Source of the DNA: Candidatus Endomicrobium neocapritermitis
GTDB lineage: Bacteria; Elusimicrobiota; Endomicrobiia; Endomicrobiales; Endomicrobiaceae
Length of the DNA: 32,985 nucleotides
Assembly: GCA_009778325.1 (NCBI GenBank)
Contig: WRJZ01000024.1
Location: 1 to 32,985 of the forward strand
Direction of reading: 5' to 3'
Below, in pieces: positions 8,400-16,539 of this stretch (its first letter is position 1; every line of letters begins with the position of its first letter). The translations under genes and the position numbers were made by a program. The notes under the pieces are model-generated. The model made no database searches. It worked only from the letters and a program-made list of their open reading frames with translations, and was not told the origin of the DNA.

Positions 8400-9522
8400 T
8401 TGCCGCCTCTTTCTGCACTCTTTCCAAAAAATGTTTTATCATTCTTGTCTCGTCTTCAACTTCAAGAAGAAAAGCGTCGTGCCCGTAAGTGGATTTTATT
8501 TCTATATATGTGGCATTGTATCCTCTGAGTTTAAGCTGCTTGGTAATTTCTTCGGATTGGTACGAAGGATAAAGCCAGTCGGACTTAAATGAAATCACCA
8601 AAAATTTAGCGTCTTTATTTTTTGCTTCTTTAACGAAATTTTTGCCCGACACGTCAAAGTAGTCCATAGCTTTTGTTATGTATAAATACGAGTTGGCGTC
8701 AAATCTTTTCACGAAAGAATCGCCCCTGTACCTGAGATAGCCTTCAACTTCAAAATCCGAAGTAAAGCTGAAAGAATAAGCTTTTTCTTTAAGATTTCTT
8801 GAAAATTTTTCTTCCATGGACTTATCGCTCATATACGTTATATGTCCTATCATTCTTGCCACGGACAAACCTCTTTCGGGCTGTACCGCGTTATAATAAT
8901 TTCCGCTGTTCCACGCGATGTCGCCCATTATGGATTGTCTGGCAACTTCGTTAAAAGCTATCTGCTGCGGAGAGTGTTTCATCGTCGTTGCAATAGGTAT
9001 GGCGGAAGCGATCATTTCCGGGTAATCGACAGCCCACTGCAAAACCTGCATGCCGCCCATTGAGCCGCCGGCGACGGAAAGAAGTTTTTTTATTCCTAAA
9101 TGGCTTACAAGCTCTTTTTGCGCCGCAACCATGTCCGCAATTGTAATAACCGGAAAATCCAAAGCGTAAGGTTTGCCTGTTTGGGCGTTAATCGAAGACG
9201 GTCCCGTGCTGCCGGAACATCCGCCGATTACATTTGAGCATATGACAAAATATTTATCCGTGTCAAAAGCTTTTCCGGGGCCTATCATATTGTCCCACCA
9301 GCCCGGTTTTGCAGCGCCTTCGTGATAGCCGGCGGCATTCGCGTCTCCGGAAAAAGCATGCATTATTAATACCGCATTGCTCTTTTTTTCATTCAGGGCG
9401 CCGTATGTTTCATACGCAAGCGTGACATTTTTAAGCTCTTTTCCGCATTCAAGCAAAAGCTTATCAAAATTAAAATATTCTGTTTTAACGATTCCGATTG
9501 ATTTTTCTTTGTTTTTGTCCAA
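8392..9522 (-). CDS. metX: homoserine O-acetyltransferase MetX
   Basis: This alpha/beta-hydrolase-fold acyltransferase activates L-homoserine, normally with acetyl-CoA, for methionine synthesis. Its 376 residues include the nucleophile elbow GGSMGGMQ (S154) and catalytic partners D315 (SDWLYP) and H348 (GHDAFL), plus MHAFSGD and the [15 protein letters not shown] segment typical of MetX. Some members of this fold family use succinyl-CoA, which cannot be excluded by eye. Translation begins at TTG (9522), preceded by a weak AGAGAG. Its product is the substrate of the O-acetylhomoserine sulfhydrylase at 14687-15970, so together they give the direct sulfhydrylation route to homocysteine. It is the first gene of the metX-metW-thiM-nadA group. 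Confidence 0.94.
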   Translation of the reverse strand: MDKNKEKSIGIVKTEYFNFDKLLLECGKELKNVTLAYETYGALNEKKSNAVLIMHAFSGDANAAGYHEGAAKPGWWDNMIGPGKAFDTDKYFVICSNVIGGCSGSTGPSSINAQTGKPYALDFPVITIADMVAAQKELVSHLGIKKLLSVAGGSMGGMQVLQWAVDYPEMIASAIPIATTMKHSPQQIAFNEVARQSIMGDIAWNSGNYYNAVQPERGLSVARMIGHITYMSDKSMEEKFSRNLKEKAYSFSFTSDFEVEGYLRYRGDSFVKRFDANSYLYITKAMDYFDVSGKNFVKEAKNKDAKFLVISFKSDWLYPSYQSEEITKQLKLRGYNATYIEIKSTYGHDAFLLEVEDETRMIKHFLERVQKEAANG

Positions 9523-9550
9523 TTTTATCTCTCTGAAATTAGTATCGCGT

Positions 9551-9556
9551 ATTATA
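9551..9556 (-). promoter_or_regulatory. -10 box upstream of metX
   Basis: Perfect TATAAT on the minus strand, about 30 nt before the TTG start. No good -35 hexamer lies at 16-18 nt. The 145-nt gap 9523-9667 holds no repeat element and no recognisable riboswitch; it would be too short for a SAM aptamer. Confidence 0.4.
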
Positions 9557-9667
9557 TCATTTTATACTTAAAAAATCATTAACGCATGAAAAATATCCAT
9601 CGACGATTGCCGCTATCCATGCCAAGCAGTCTGTTGCTTTTTACATTTTTATTTTGCATGTTTCGCA

Positions 9668-10921
9668 TTACACGCCCAAAGAGCCAAGAGATATAATGTT
9701 TATTCCGTCTGGTCTCGTGTAGCTGATTCCGGTTCCTGTTATAATATTGAGCGATTTAGGGCGGCTTATTTTCTTTGTGTCTAATATTTCGGTAAGTTTT
9801 TTTAAGTTTGTTGCCGCCGCTTCAATCATTCCTGCTCCGAGTTTGACTTCAAATGCAGACCAGCCTCCGTTATATTTTTGAATTATGGCGTCGACTTCCA
9901 ACCCGCTTGAATCGCCGTAATAATAAACGCCGGCATCATTAGCTTGAGCGTAAACCCTTAAATCATGTATGACCAGCGATTCAAAAAGAAAGCCCGTAAA
10001 CTTTACGTCTTTTAGAAGAGCGCCTTTATCAACTCCTAATGACGCTATTGCCAAAGAAACATCCGTTATATGCCGTTTTGGCGATCGTCTTAAAGAAGCT
10101 GACGAGCGTATGTGCGTATTCCAAGCCGGCTGATCTTCTATAACCATTAAACGGGCCATAGCGTCTAAATAATCATACAGCGTGGGTCTTGAAATATCTT
10201 CGTTTTGTATTTCTTTTATATCTCTTAGAATAGTGGCATTATCAACAACAGTAGAAATATTCCTTGCGAGCGACTTTAATATAGCATAAACTTTTATAGG
10301 GTCGCGCTTTACATTTGCTATCTTACTCATATCAGCTTCCGCAAACAGTTTAATATACGCTCTGTTCATCAGAACAGATTCTTTTACGCTTGAATCTAAC
10401 AAGGCAGGCCAACCGCCTTTCAGCATTCTTTCAACTATTACTTCAAAATCCAAAGCAGAATCAACTACTTTAATCGTCTTTCCGTCTAATAAATCTTTTA
10501 AACTCGCTTTTGCAGTTGAATAGCCCATTTCCTGCCAAGACATCGTTCTCATATCCAAAATAGTAAATCTTCCCGCTCCGCTGTGCATTTTGGCATTATC
10601 TTTTGGCGTGGAAGAACCGGTTAACAGAAACTGCGCTTTTTGCTTTCTAATGTCAATTTCGCGTTTTATATAAGTCCAAAGTTTAGGCTGTTCCTGCCAT
10701 TCGTCTATTAACCGCGGCGTTTTTCCAAGAAGAAGACGCTTGGGATCCGTATCCATAATATATGGAACTTGCTCGTCAGTATCAACATTTAAAGTACTTT
10801 TGGCAAACTGAGTAGCGGTTTCAGTCTTACCGCAGGATTTCGGACCGCGTATCAGCAATGCTCCGCCGGCATTTAGTTTTTCTTTAAGTTCCCTTTCCAC
10901 TATTCTTTTTCTGTATTCCAT
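9668..10921 (-). CDS. AAA-family ATPase with DUF4143 and PD-(D/E)XK-like C-terminus
   Basis: The 417-residue protein has Walker A GPKSCGKT (26-33), a Walker B/DE segment LIDEWQE (71-77) and a sensor FLLTGSS, the AAA_14 type. A DUF4143 region follows from about residue 190 (SKIANVKRDPIKVYAIL). The C-terminus contains SSGLEVDAII followed by AFEVKLG, an E-V-D ... E-V-K arrangement like the degenerate PD-(D/E)XK nuclease end of this family. The family is widespread in anaerobes and archaea, often in many copies, and its function is unknown; roles in DNA maintenance or mobile-element biology have been suggested. It is a single gene with its own TATAAT at 10954-10959. No partner gene is visible to support a toxin-antitoxin or defence role. 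Confidence 0.85.
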   Translation of the reverse strand: MEYRKRIVERELKEKLNAGGALLIRGPKSCGKTETATQFAKSTLNVDTDEQVPYIMDTDPKRLLLGKTPRLIDEWQEQPKLWTYIKREIDIRKQKAQFLLTGSSTPKDNAKMHSGAGRFTILDMRTMSWQEMGYSTAKASLKDLLDGKTIKVVDSALDFEVIVERMLKGGWPALLDSSVKESVLMNRAYIKLFAEADMSKIANVKRDPIKVYAILKSLARNISTVVDNATILRDIKEIQNEDISRPTLYDYLDAMARLMVIEDQPAWNTHIRSSASLRRSPKRHITDVSLAIASLGVDKGALLKDVKFTGFLFESLVIHDLRVYAQANDAGVYYYGDSSGLEVDAIIQKYNGGWSAFEVKLGAGMIEAAATNLKKLTEILDTKKISRPKSLNIITGTGISYTRPDGINIISLGSLGV

Positions 10922-11069
10922 AAAAACACCGCTCCCAAATATTATTTTACATTATTATAGCATTTTATTTTATATTTTTTTACTATTTTACTTTACACTT
11001 TTATAATGATTTATTTTACAAATTTTGAGAAACGAAAAAATGTCCGACTAATCGGCAATTTATATTTTG

Positions 11070-11705
11070 TCAAAACGTCTGCAATCCGAATTTTTTCGCC
11101 GCAAAAGAATATATGCATTCAGTCGTCTCATCCATACCTAAAACCGATGAATTTACGCATAAGTGATAAGAGCTCGCGGCGCCCCATACTTTTCCGCTGT
11201 AAAAATTATAATACTTTGCGCGATGCTTATCGATGTTTTCTACTTCTTTGCGTATATTTTTGATCTCCTCTTTTTGCCTGCTTAAAATATTTTTTATTCT
11301 GTCTTCAATATCCGCGCAAACAAAAACATCTATGCGGAACGGATGTTCGCGAAGCACGTAATCAGCGCATCTTCCTACAAAAATGCATGACTCTTTTCTT
11401 GCCAGCTGGCGTATAATGTCGCTTTGAATTTTAAATACCGAATCGTTCAATAAAAAATTTTCTCCGTAATATCCGCAGCTTACGGCATTTGTCAGAAAAC
11501 AGGACAAATTCCCGAGAATCCCCGCCGGCGGCTTTTCATCTGATTTTTCAAATAATTCTTTATCCAACCCGCTTTTTTTTGCGGCAATTTCAATAAAATT
11601 TTTGTCATAATAATTTATTCCGAGTTTCCTTGAAAGTTTTTCGGCAATTTCCAGTCCGCCGGCTCCGAACTGCCTTCCGATGTTGATTACATATTTTTTA
11701 TCCAT
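11070..11705 (-). CDS. cytidylate kinase-like protein
   Basis: The 211-residue protein belongs to the cytidylate-kinase-like family (P-loop nucleotide kinase fold). Its N-terminal INIGRQFGAGG is the variant P-loop seen in this family, lacking the usual GKS/T. Also typical are IAEKLSRKLGINYYDKNFI, the CIFVGRCADYVL strand and the FVCADIEDRI segment followed by a lid rich in Arg and Lys. True Cmk is also P-loop but has a GPxGxGKS motif, so this is not the housekeeping Cmk. The substrate is unknown. The ATG overlaps the MATE gene stop by 8 nt, so the two are co-transcribed and probably coupled; MATE plus this kinase-like family occur together in other anaerobes. Confidence 0.82.
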   Translation of the reverse strand: MDKKYVINIGRQFGAGGLEIAEKLSRKLGINYYDKNFIEIAAKKSGLDKELFEKSDEKPPAGILGNLSCFLTNAVSCGYYGENFLLNDSVFKIQSDIIRQLARKESCIFVGRCADYVLREHPFRIDVFVCADIEDRIKNILSRQKEEIKNIRKEVENIDKHRAKYYNFYSGKVWGAASSYHLCVNSSVLGMDETTECIYSFAAKKFGLQTF

Positions 11706-13068
11706 AGCGCGCTCCCTGACTGCTTTTGTTTTTTAACTGCTTATATACCGCAGCTAACATCCATGCCGAAACAACGCTCGAAAACAAATCGGCAACCGGC
11801 ATGCTTACCCATACTCCGAAAATTCCGAAATATTGCGGAAGTATTATAAGCAGCGGTATAAGAAAAAGAACCTGCCTTGAAACGGAAAGAAAAATAGCTT
11901 TTTTTGCCATCCCGATACTCTGAAAAAAAGACAGAACCACCATCTGAAACCCTATAAGCGGATAAAATATAAAAACTATGCGCAATCCCAAAGCCGTAAG
12001 ATTAATAAGCTCATCGTCTTTTGTAAAAGCCGATGCAACCGCATGAGGAAACAATTGCGCGACAATAAAACCCAGCAGCATCACAAGCGTAGCCAGGATA
12101 ATGGATTTTTTAAGAACTTCGCTTACCCTGCCGTAAAGCGCCGCGCCGTAATTATATCCCGCTATAGGCTGCATGCCGATATTAACTCCGAAAACTATCA
12201 TAAAGAAAAGAAACGCCGCGCGGTTTACTATGCCGTAAGCGCCGACAGCCAAATCTCCGCCGTAAAACACAAGCTGCCTGTTTATCAGCACGATTATAAC
12301 GCTTGACACGGCATTGAGCATAAAAGGAGCGAGCCCTATGGAAACTATGCCTTTAACAATATCGTTTTTTAAACGGTATATTCCTTTTTTAAAACGTATA
12401 AAACTTTCCGCGGAAGCAAAAAATTTGAACTGCCACACAAGAACTATAATCTGCGATATTACCGTGGCTGCCGCGCTGCCGCGTATTCCCCAGCCGAGCC
12501 CGAAAATAAACAGCGGGTTTAACACAATATTTATAAGCACCGTATAAACCGTAGCGTACATTGCCTGTTTCGGATGTCCGGCCGAGCGCAGCAAAGCGTT
12601 CAGCCCCATAAACATGTATGTCACGGCGTTTCCTGCTAAAATTATCACCATGAAATCATAAGCATGAGAAATCGTGCCGGGGCTTGCTCCGAAAAAATAC
12701 AGCATAGGTTTAAGAAAAATCAGAGACAAAACCGAAAACAATACGCCGATTACAATGCTTAAAACAGTCACATTGCCTAAAATGATATTGGCGGCGTCAT
12801 AATCTTTCTGTCCTAATCTTAAAGACAAAAGAGCTGCGCCGCCCGCCCCTATAAGAGAACCGAATGCCGCGGAAAGATTCATAATAGGAAAAGTAATCGC
12901 AAGTCCGGACAATGCCATAGGGCCGACGCCGTGACCTATAAAAATGCTGTCGGTTATATGGTAAAGCGACGAAGCTGTCATCGCAATGACAGCAGGCACG
13001 GCATACTGCACAAGCAGCTTGCTTATATTTTCTGTCCCTAAATTAAAAGGAGCGTTCCCTTTTTTCAT
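11698..13068 (-). CDS. MATE-family multidrug/cation efflux transporter
   Basis: This 456-residue inner-membrane protein has about 12 hydrophobic helices in two related halves, each with the MATE pattern. The N-terminal half starts LLVQYAVPAVIAMTASSLYHITDSIFIGHGVG, and the second half starts VSIGLAPFMLNAVSSVIIVLIN. Related sequence is PIMNLSAAFGSLIGAGGAALLS. It exports organic cations or drugs in exchange for Na+ or H+; the substrate and ion cannot be told. AAGGA sits correctly before the ATG. The final codons overlap the cytidylate-kinase-like gene. Confidence 0.92.
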   Translation of the reverse strand: MKKGNAPFNLGTENISKLLVQYAVPAVIAMTASSLYHITDSIFIGHGVGPMALSGLAITFPIMNLSAAFGSLIGAGGAALLSLRLGQKDYDAANIILGNVTVLSIVIGVLFSVLSLIFLKPMLYFFGASPGTISHAYDFMVIILAGNAVTYMFMGLNALLRSAGHPKQAMYATVYTVLINIVLNPLFIFGLGWGIRGSAAATVISQIIVLVWQFKFFASAESFIRFKKGIYRLKNDIVKGIVSIGLAPFMLNAVSSVIIVLINRQLVFYGGDLAVGAYGIVNRAAFLFFMIVFGVNIGMQPIAGYNYGAALYGRVSEVLKKSIILATLVMLLGFIVAQLFPHAVASAFTKDDELINLTALGLRIVFIFYPLIGFQMVVLSFFQSIGMAKKAIFLSVSRQVLFLIPLLIILPQYFGIFGVWVSMPVADLFSSVVSAWMLAAVYKQLKNKSSQGARYG

Positions 13069-13098
13069 AATTTTCCTTTTTTTATCAACCTTCGCTCA

Positions 13099-13107
13099 AT
13101 TATAACA
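13099..13107 (-). promoter_or_regulatory. extended -10 promoter of the MATE gene
   Basis: On the minus strand TGT-TATAAT forms an extended -10 box about 30 nt upstream of the start codon. No -35 box is convincing, as is common for extended -10 promoters. Confidence 0.45.
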
Positions 13108-13130
13108 CACTTTTTGCACAAATAAAAAAC

Positions 13131-13188
13131 GACAATATAAGGTATATCGCCGTTAATTATTACTTATTATTATTAATTATTAATTGTC
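13131..13188. repeat. partial family A element A2 (7-bp units AATTAAT)
   Basis: Read on the minus strand, units AATTAAT, AATTAAT, AATAATA and AGTAATA run in 7-bp register from the end of cysK and finish with AACGGC (13149-13154). Short arms GACAAT (13131-13136) and ATTGTC (13183-13188) close the structure. The core seen in other members is absent, so this looks like a deletion remnant. It overlaps the last codons and stop of cysK. Confidence 0.6.
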
Positions 13189-14109
13189 TTTAAACAGCCA
13201 CGTTGAAATATATCTCTCGCCGGTATCGCATAAAATGGTTACTATATTTTTCCCTTTTGCTTCGGACCTTGCGGCGACCTGAAGAGCTGCCCAGACATTT
13301 CCTCCGGAAGAAATGCCTGCCAAAATGCCTTCTTCTTTTGCCAGCATTCTTGCGGTGATGCCGGCATTGCCGGATTCGACTTTCATTATTTCGTCTATTA
13401 TATTTCTGTTTAATATTTCGGGAATAAAACCTGCGCCGATGCCCTGTATTTTGTGAGGAGCGGCTTTTTCTCCGGATAAAACCGCAGATTCTTTAGGCTC
13501 CACCGCAATAATTTTTACGCCGGGCTTTTTTTCTTTCAAAAATTCGCCTACTCCGGTAATAGTTCCGCCGGTGCCTATTCCGGCAACAAAATAATCTATA
13601 TTTCCTTTCAGAGATTCCCATATTTCAACAGCCGTAGTTTTTTTATGAACTCCGGGGTTAGCTTTATTTTTAAACTGCTGCGGAATATAGCTATTCGGAT
13701 TATTTTTCGCAAGCTCTTCGGCTTTTAAAATCGCACCTGTCATCCCCTGTTTCCCTTCAGTCAAAACAATATCAGCGCCCAGCATTTTTAAAAGAGCTTT
13801 TCTTTCTTCGCTCATGGTTTCAGGCATTGTAAGAATAAGCTTATATCCTTTTTGCGCGCACACAAAAGCAAGAGCTATGCCCGTATTGCCGCTTGTCGGC
13901 TCAATTATTACAGTGTCTTTATTGATAAGTCCTTTTTTTTCGGCATCTTCTATCATCGCAAGGCCGATTCTGTCTTTAACGCTGGAAAGCGGATTAAAAA
14001 ACTCGGCTTTTACGTAAACATTTCCGTGCAGGCCGTTTGCAAGTTTATTGATTTTTATAAGAGGCGTATTTCCTATTGTTTCGCTTATGGTATTATAAAT
14101 TTTTCCCAT
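13180..14109 (-). CDS. cysK: cysteine synthase (O-acetylserine sulfhydrylase)
   Basis: This 309-residue PLP enzyme makes L-cysteine from O-acetylserine and sulfide. The PLP lysine is K45 in LSSVKDRIG. TSGNTG (72-77) is the substrate and PLP-phosphate loop, GIGTGGTITG is the phosphate-binding glycine loop, and the family ending GISSGGN is present. The length matches CysK. It follows the Rrf2 regulator after 17 nt, an arrangement that suggests sulfur- or redox-controlled expression of both from one promoter. AAAGGA precedes the ATG. Its last codons and stop lie inside repeat remnant A2, so the extreme C-terminus (FKDN) may have been altered by the repeat. Confidence 0.94.
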   Translation of the reverse strand: MGKIYNTISETIGNTPLIKINKLANGLHGNVYVKAEFFNPLSSVKDRIGLAMIEDAEKKGLINKDTVIIEPTSGNTGIALAFVCAQKGYKLILTMPETMSEERKALLKMLGADIVLTEGKQGMTGAILKAEELAKNNPNSYIPQQFKNKANPGVHKKTTAVEIWESLKGNIDYFVAGIGTGGTITGVGEFLKEKKPGVKIIAVEPKESAVLSGEKAAPHKIQGIGAGFIPEILNRNIIDEIMKVESGNAGITARMLAKEEGILAGISSGGNVWAALQVAARSEAKGKNIVTILCDTGERYISTWLFKDN

Positions 14110-14126
14110 TTTAAAATCCTTTTGCT

Positions 14127-14564
14127 CTAAATATTAAAATCTAAAACTTTTTCTTTGCCGCCGTTCATTCGAAGTAATTGCTCTAATGTTATTCCTTTTA
14201 GGAAATTAAATAAAACTTCGGAGGCTTTTTCCCATACACCCCTGATTATGCATGATGAATTCTTCGGGCAGTATTTTTCATCTTCAATACATTCAATAAT
14301 ATATTTGTCTTCTTCAAGCGCGTACACTATATCGGCAAGATTTATGCGCGAAGGCTCCTTAGAAAGCGTAAATCCTCCGTTTTTGCCTCTAACGCTGTTA
14401 ACAAGCCCAGCGTCAACAAGAATAAGAAGAATATTCTGAAGATATCTTTCGGAAATATTTTGATTTTTGGCTATGACATTTACCGGCAAAACTTTTTTGC
14501 CGTAATTTCCGGCAAGTTCTATCATCGCCCTTGCGCCGTATCTCGATTTCGAAGACAGCCTCAT
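14127..14564 (-). CDS. Rrf2-family regulator, IscR/CymR-like
   Basis: The 145-residue DNA-binding protein has a winged helix-turn-helix at the N-terminus (RLSSKSRYGARAMIELA, then ISERYLQNIL) and the wing VRGKNGGFTLSK, all typical of Rrf2. Three cysteines, C92, C99 and C105, occupy nearly the positions of the [2Fe-2S] ligands of E. coli IscR (92, 98, 104); CymR-type cysteine regulators usually lack them. It may therefore sense Fe-S status or redox while controlling the adjacent cysteine synthase gene. It is followed directly by cysK and preceded by element A3 and metY. Target sites were not identified. Confidence 0.87.
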   Translation of the reverse strand: MRLSSKSRYGARAMIELAGNYGKKVLPVNVIAKNQNISERYLQNILLILVDAGLVNSVRGKNGGFTLSKEPSRINLADIVYALEEDKYIIECIEDEKYCPKNSSCIIRGVWEKASEVLFNFLKGITLEQLLRMNGGKEKVLDFNI

Positions 14565-14579
14565 ATTGATTCCTTTATC

Positions 14580-14680
14580 AGAAGCTCAGAAGCATGGAGG
14601 CGTAGATGCATAGAGCAGCTATGGTCGTTTTGTCTTCGCCGTTACTATGCATCTACGCCTCCATGCGTCTATGCATCATT
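14580..14680. repeat. family A element A3 (8-bp units, 22-bp perfect arms)
   Basis: Perfect 22-bp arms lie at 14592-14613 and 14645-14666. On the minus strand the arm splits into octads GATGCATA, GACGCATG, GAGGCGTA and GATGCATA in exact register. The loop reads GGTCGTTTTGTCTTCGCCG on the plus strand (from 14624), the family core. The element fills the whole gap between metY and the Rrf2 gene, so any Rrf2 promoter must overlap it, unless that gene is read through from metY. Confidence 0.88.
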
Positions 14681-14686
14681 TTTCAT

Positions 14687-15970
14687 TTATGCTTTTTCAA
14701 GAGCCTGTTCTATATCGTTTATGATATCTTGCACGTTTTCTATGCCAACGGAAAGCCTTATAAAATCAGGCGTTACGCCGGCGGACAAACGCTCTTCTTC
14801 AGTGAGCTGCTGATGCGTTGTGCTTGCGGGATGCGTTGCCAAAGTTTTTGCGTCGCCCAAATTGCTAACATGCGAAATAAGCTGCAAAGAGTTAATGAAT
14901 TTTTTACTCTTTTCGATTCCGCCTTTAACGCCGAACCCGACTAAAGGACCACCGCAGCCGCTAAAGTATTTTTTAGCTTTATCATACTCTTTATTGTCTT
15001 CAAGCCCCGGATAGTTGACCCATGCGACATTTTTATTGCTCTTTAAATACTTTGCAACAGCAAGCGCGTTTTCATTATGTCTGGGCATTCTAAGATGCAA
15101 AGTTTCAAGTCCCTGCAAAACTAAAAATGAATTAAACGGCGATATTATAGCTCCGATATCCCTGTTTAAGCCTGCTCTGATTTTTACAAGATATGCAAAC
15201 TCTTTAAACGTTTTCACAAAATCCAAACCGTGATAGCTTGCGTCAGGACCTGCTATTGAAGGAAATTTTCCGTTTGCCCAGTTAAATTTTCCGCTGTCAA
15301 CTATTATTCCGGCGGCGCTTGTCCCGTGCCCGCCAAGATATTTGGTCGCGGAATAGATTGCTATATCAACTCCGAAATCAAACGGTTTGCATATATACGG
15401 AGTGGAGGTGTTATCAACTATCAGCGGCAATCCGTTTTCATGCGCTATTTTTGAAAGTTTTTCAAGTTCGGGAGTATCAAGTTTGGGATTTCCGAAAATT
15501 TCGGCATAAACGGCTTTTGTTTTAGAATTTATGGCTTTTTTCACTGCTTCCAAGTCCGACGAATCAACAAAATTTACTTTTATGCCAAACTTTTTAAAAG
15601 TATGCGCGAACAAGTTGTAAGTTCCGCCGTAAAGGTTATTTAAAGCGACTATTTCATCGCCGCTTTGCGCTAAAACCGTAATAGCAAGAAAAATCGCCGA
15701 CATACCGCTTGAAACCGCAACCGCGCCGATTCCGCCGTCCAAAAGCGCGACGCGTTTTTCCAGAACATCGGTAGTGGGATTATTCAAACGCACATAAATA
15801 TTGCCCGCCTCGCTCAGCTCAAAAAGTTTAGCCGCGTGATCCGTATTCTTAAATTGGTATGCCGTTGTCTGGTGAATCGGCACGGCAATAGAACCCGTAA
15901 CCGGATCAGGCTCCTGTCCGCCGTGCACTAAAATACTTTCTTTTGTTAATTTATTATCTATTTTTGACAT
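14687..15970 (-). CDS. metY: O-acetylhomoserine sulfhydrylase (O-acetylhomoserine aminocarboxypropyltransferase)
   Basis: This 427-residue PLP enzyme of the Cys/Met metabolism family converts O-acetylhomoserine and sulfide to homocysteine. K210 in [10 protein letters not shown] is the PLP Schiff-base lysine; [10 protein letters not shown] (88-97), VDNTSTPY and [10 protein letters not shown]-like sequence ([10 protein letters not shown], 59-68) are family signatures. The long C-terminal part and the length near 430 favour MetY over MetB or MetC (about 380-400). It uses the product of metX (8392-9522). AGGAGC precedes the ATG. Downstream are A3, the Rrf2 regulator and cysK. A methionine gamma-lyase assignment is less likely because of length and context. 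Confidence 0.92.
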   Translation of the reverse strand: MSKIDNKLTKESILVHGGQEPDPVTGSIAVPIHQTTAYQFKNTDHAAKLFELSEAGNIYVRLNNPTTDVLEKRVALLDGGIGAVAVSSGMSAIFLAITVLAQSGDEIVALNNLYGGTYNLFAHTFKKFGIKVNFVDSSDLEAVKKAINSKTKAVYAEIFGNPKLDTPELEKLSKIAHENGLPLIVDNTSTPYICKPFDFGVDIAIYSATKYLGGHGTSAAGIIVDSGKFNWANGKFPSIAGPDASYHGLDFVKTFKEFAYLVKIRAGLNRDIGAIISPFNSFLVLQGLETLHLRMPRHNENALAVAKYLKSNKNVAWVNYPGLEDNKEYDKAKKYFSGCGGPLVGFGVKGGIEKSKKFINSLQLISHVSNLGDAKTLATHPASTTHQQLTEEERLSAGVTPDFIRLSVGIENVQDIINDIEQALEKA

Positions 15971-15990
15971 TTTATAGCTCCTGTTATAAC

Positions 15991-16128
15991 GACAAAGTTT
16001 AGAGTTTAGAGTTCAGAGTTCAAATGCCGTGTTTCGCCAAAGGCGAAACGAATAACAGGTTTGCGCGGAACTTAGTTCCAGCGAAAACTCCAAATTTGAA
16101 CTCTGAGCTCTGAACTTTTAACTCTGTC
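15991..16128. repeat. family A element A4 (7-bp units GAGTTCA) with nested hairpins
   Basis: The left arm has GAGTTTA, GAGTTCA, GAGTTCA heptads; the right arm has their complements (GAACTCT, GAGCTCT, GAACTTT). Two smaller perfect palindromes lie inside: GTTTCGCC/GGCGAAAC (16031-16038, 16042-16049) and GGAACTTAGTTCC (16067-16079). It is homologous, in opposite orientation, to A6 at 17510. If the TATAAT at 16170 is used, A4 is transcribed into the 5' leader of metY mRNA. Confidence 0.82.
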
Positions 16129-16448
16129 TTTTTATATATGATATTATTTTTTTAATTTTACTGCAAAACATTATAGTTAATATCACATTCGGAAAAAATC
16201 CACATGTAAATAAATCATAATTTACCTGCCTTTGTTTTTTGAAATTGTTTTTGAAAAATTTGTTTTGAAACTTTGTTTCGAAACTTTGCTGCGGAATTTA
16301 GTTCCGAATTACATTCGTACTGCGGTAAATGAAAGACGCATGCATTCGCAATAAGCGAAAACATGTTTAAGGAATGTATTGATGATAGTGTTTTCTATTG
16401 AATGTTTCATTGTTGGAATATAATATAAAACTTCAGTTAAAATGTCAA
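16129..16448. other. 320-nt AT-rich gap with degenerate short repeats
   Basis: No gene is supported here. Positions 16230-16290 hold a degenerate tandem of TTTTGAAACTTTG-like units. GGAATTTAGTTCC at 16293-16305 echoes the palindrome inside A4, and TTCGC/GCGAA (16345-16359) is a small hairpin. The stretch looks like decayed repeat-element material between metY and the LDH-like gene. Confidence 0.5.
16170..16175 (-). promoter_or_regulatory. candidate -10 box for metY
   Basis: TATAAT on the minus strand in AACTATAATG. It is about 200 nt from the metY start, so it predicts a long leader containing A4. No -35 box is clear. Confidence 0.3.
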
Positions 16449-16539
16449 AACGGCAATTACGAATAAGTTGTAACCTGTAATTATTTTTTTGTTTTGTCTT
16501 TGATTTGTAATTCGTCATTCGTCATTCGTAATTGCCGTT
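16449..16539. repeat. family A element A5 (7-bp units ATTCGTA)
   Basis: AACGGCAATTACGAAT opens the element and TCATTCGTAATTGCCGTT closes it, with TTGTTTTGTCTTTG of the core between. Relative to A1 and A9 it is inverted and shortened, lacking the second core half. The right end touches the stop codon of the LDH-like gene (16539-16541). Confidence 0.83.

Noticed and set aside
9523-9667. SAM riboswitch before metX
   Set aside because: The leader is only about 30 nt from the TATAAT and no aptamer-like stems are seen.
9668-10921. Toxin-antitoxin or defence system
   Set aside because: A lone AAA/DUF4143 gene without a conserved partner; such genes are widespread and unassigned.
11070-11705. Housekeeping cytidylate kinase (cmk)
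   Set aside because: The P-loop is GRQFGAGG rather than GPxGxGKS, so it fits the cytidylate-kinase-like family instead.
16309-16518. 69-codon open frame on the minus strand between metY and the LDH-like gene
   Set aside because: Its N-terminal part is element A5 sequence, it has no ribosome-binding site, and its composition is not protein-like.
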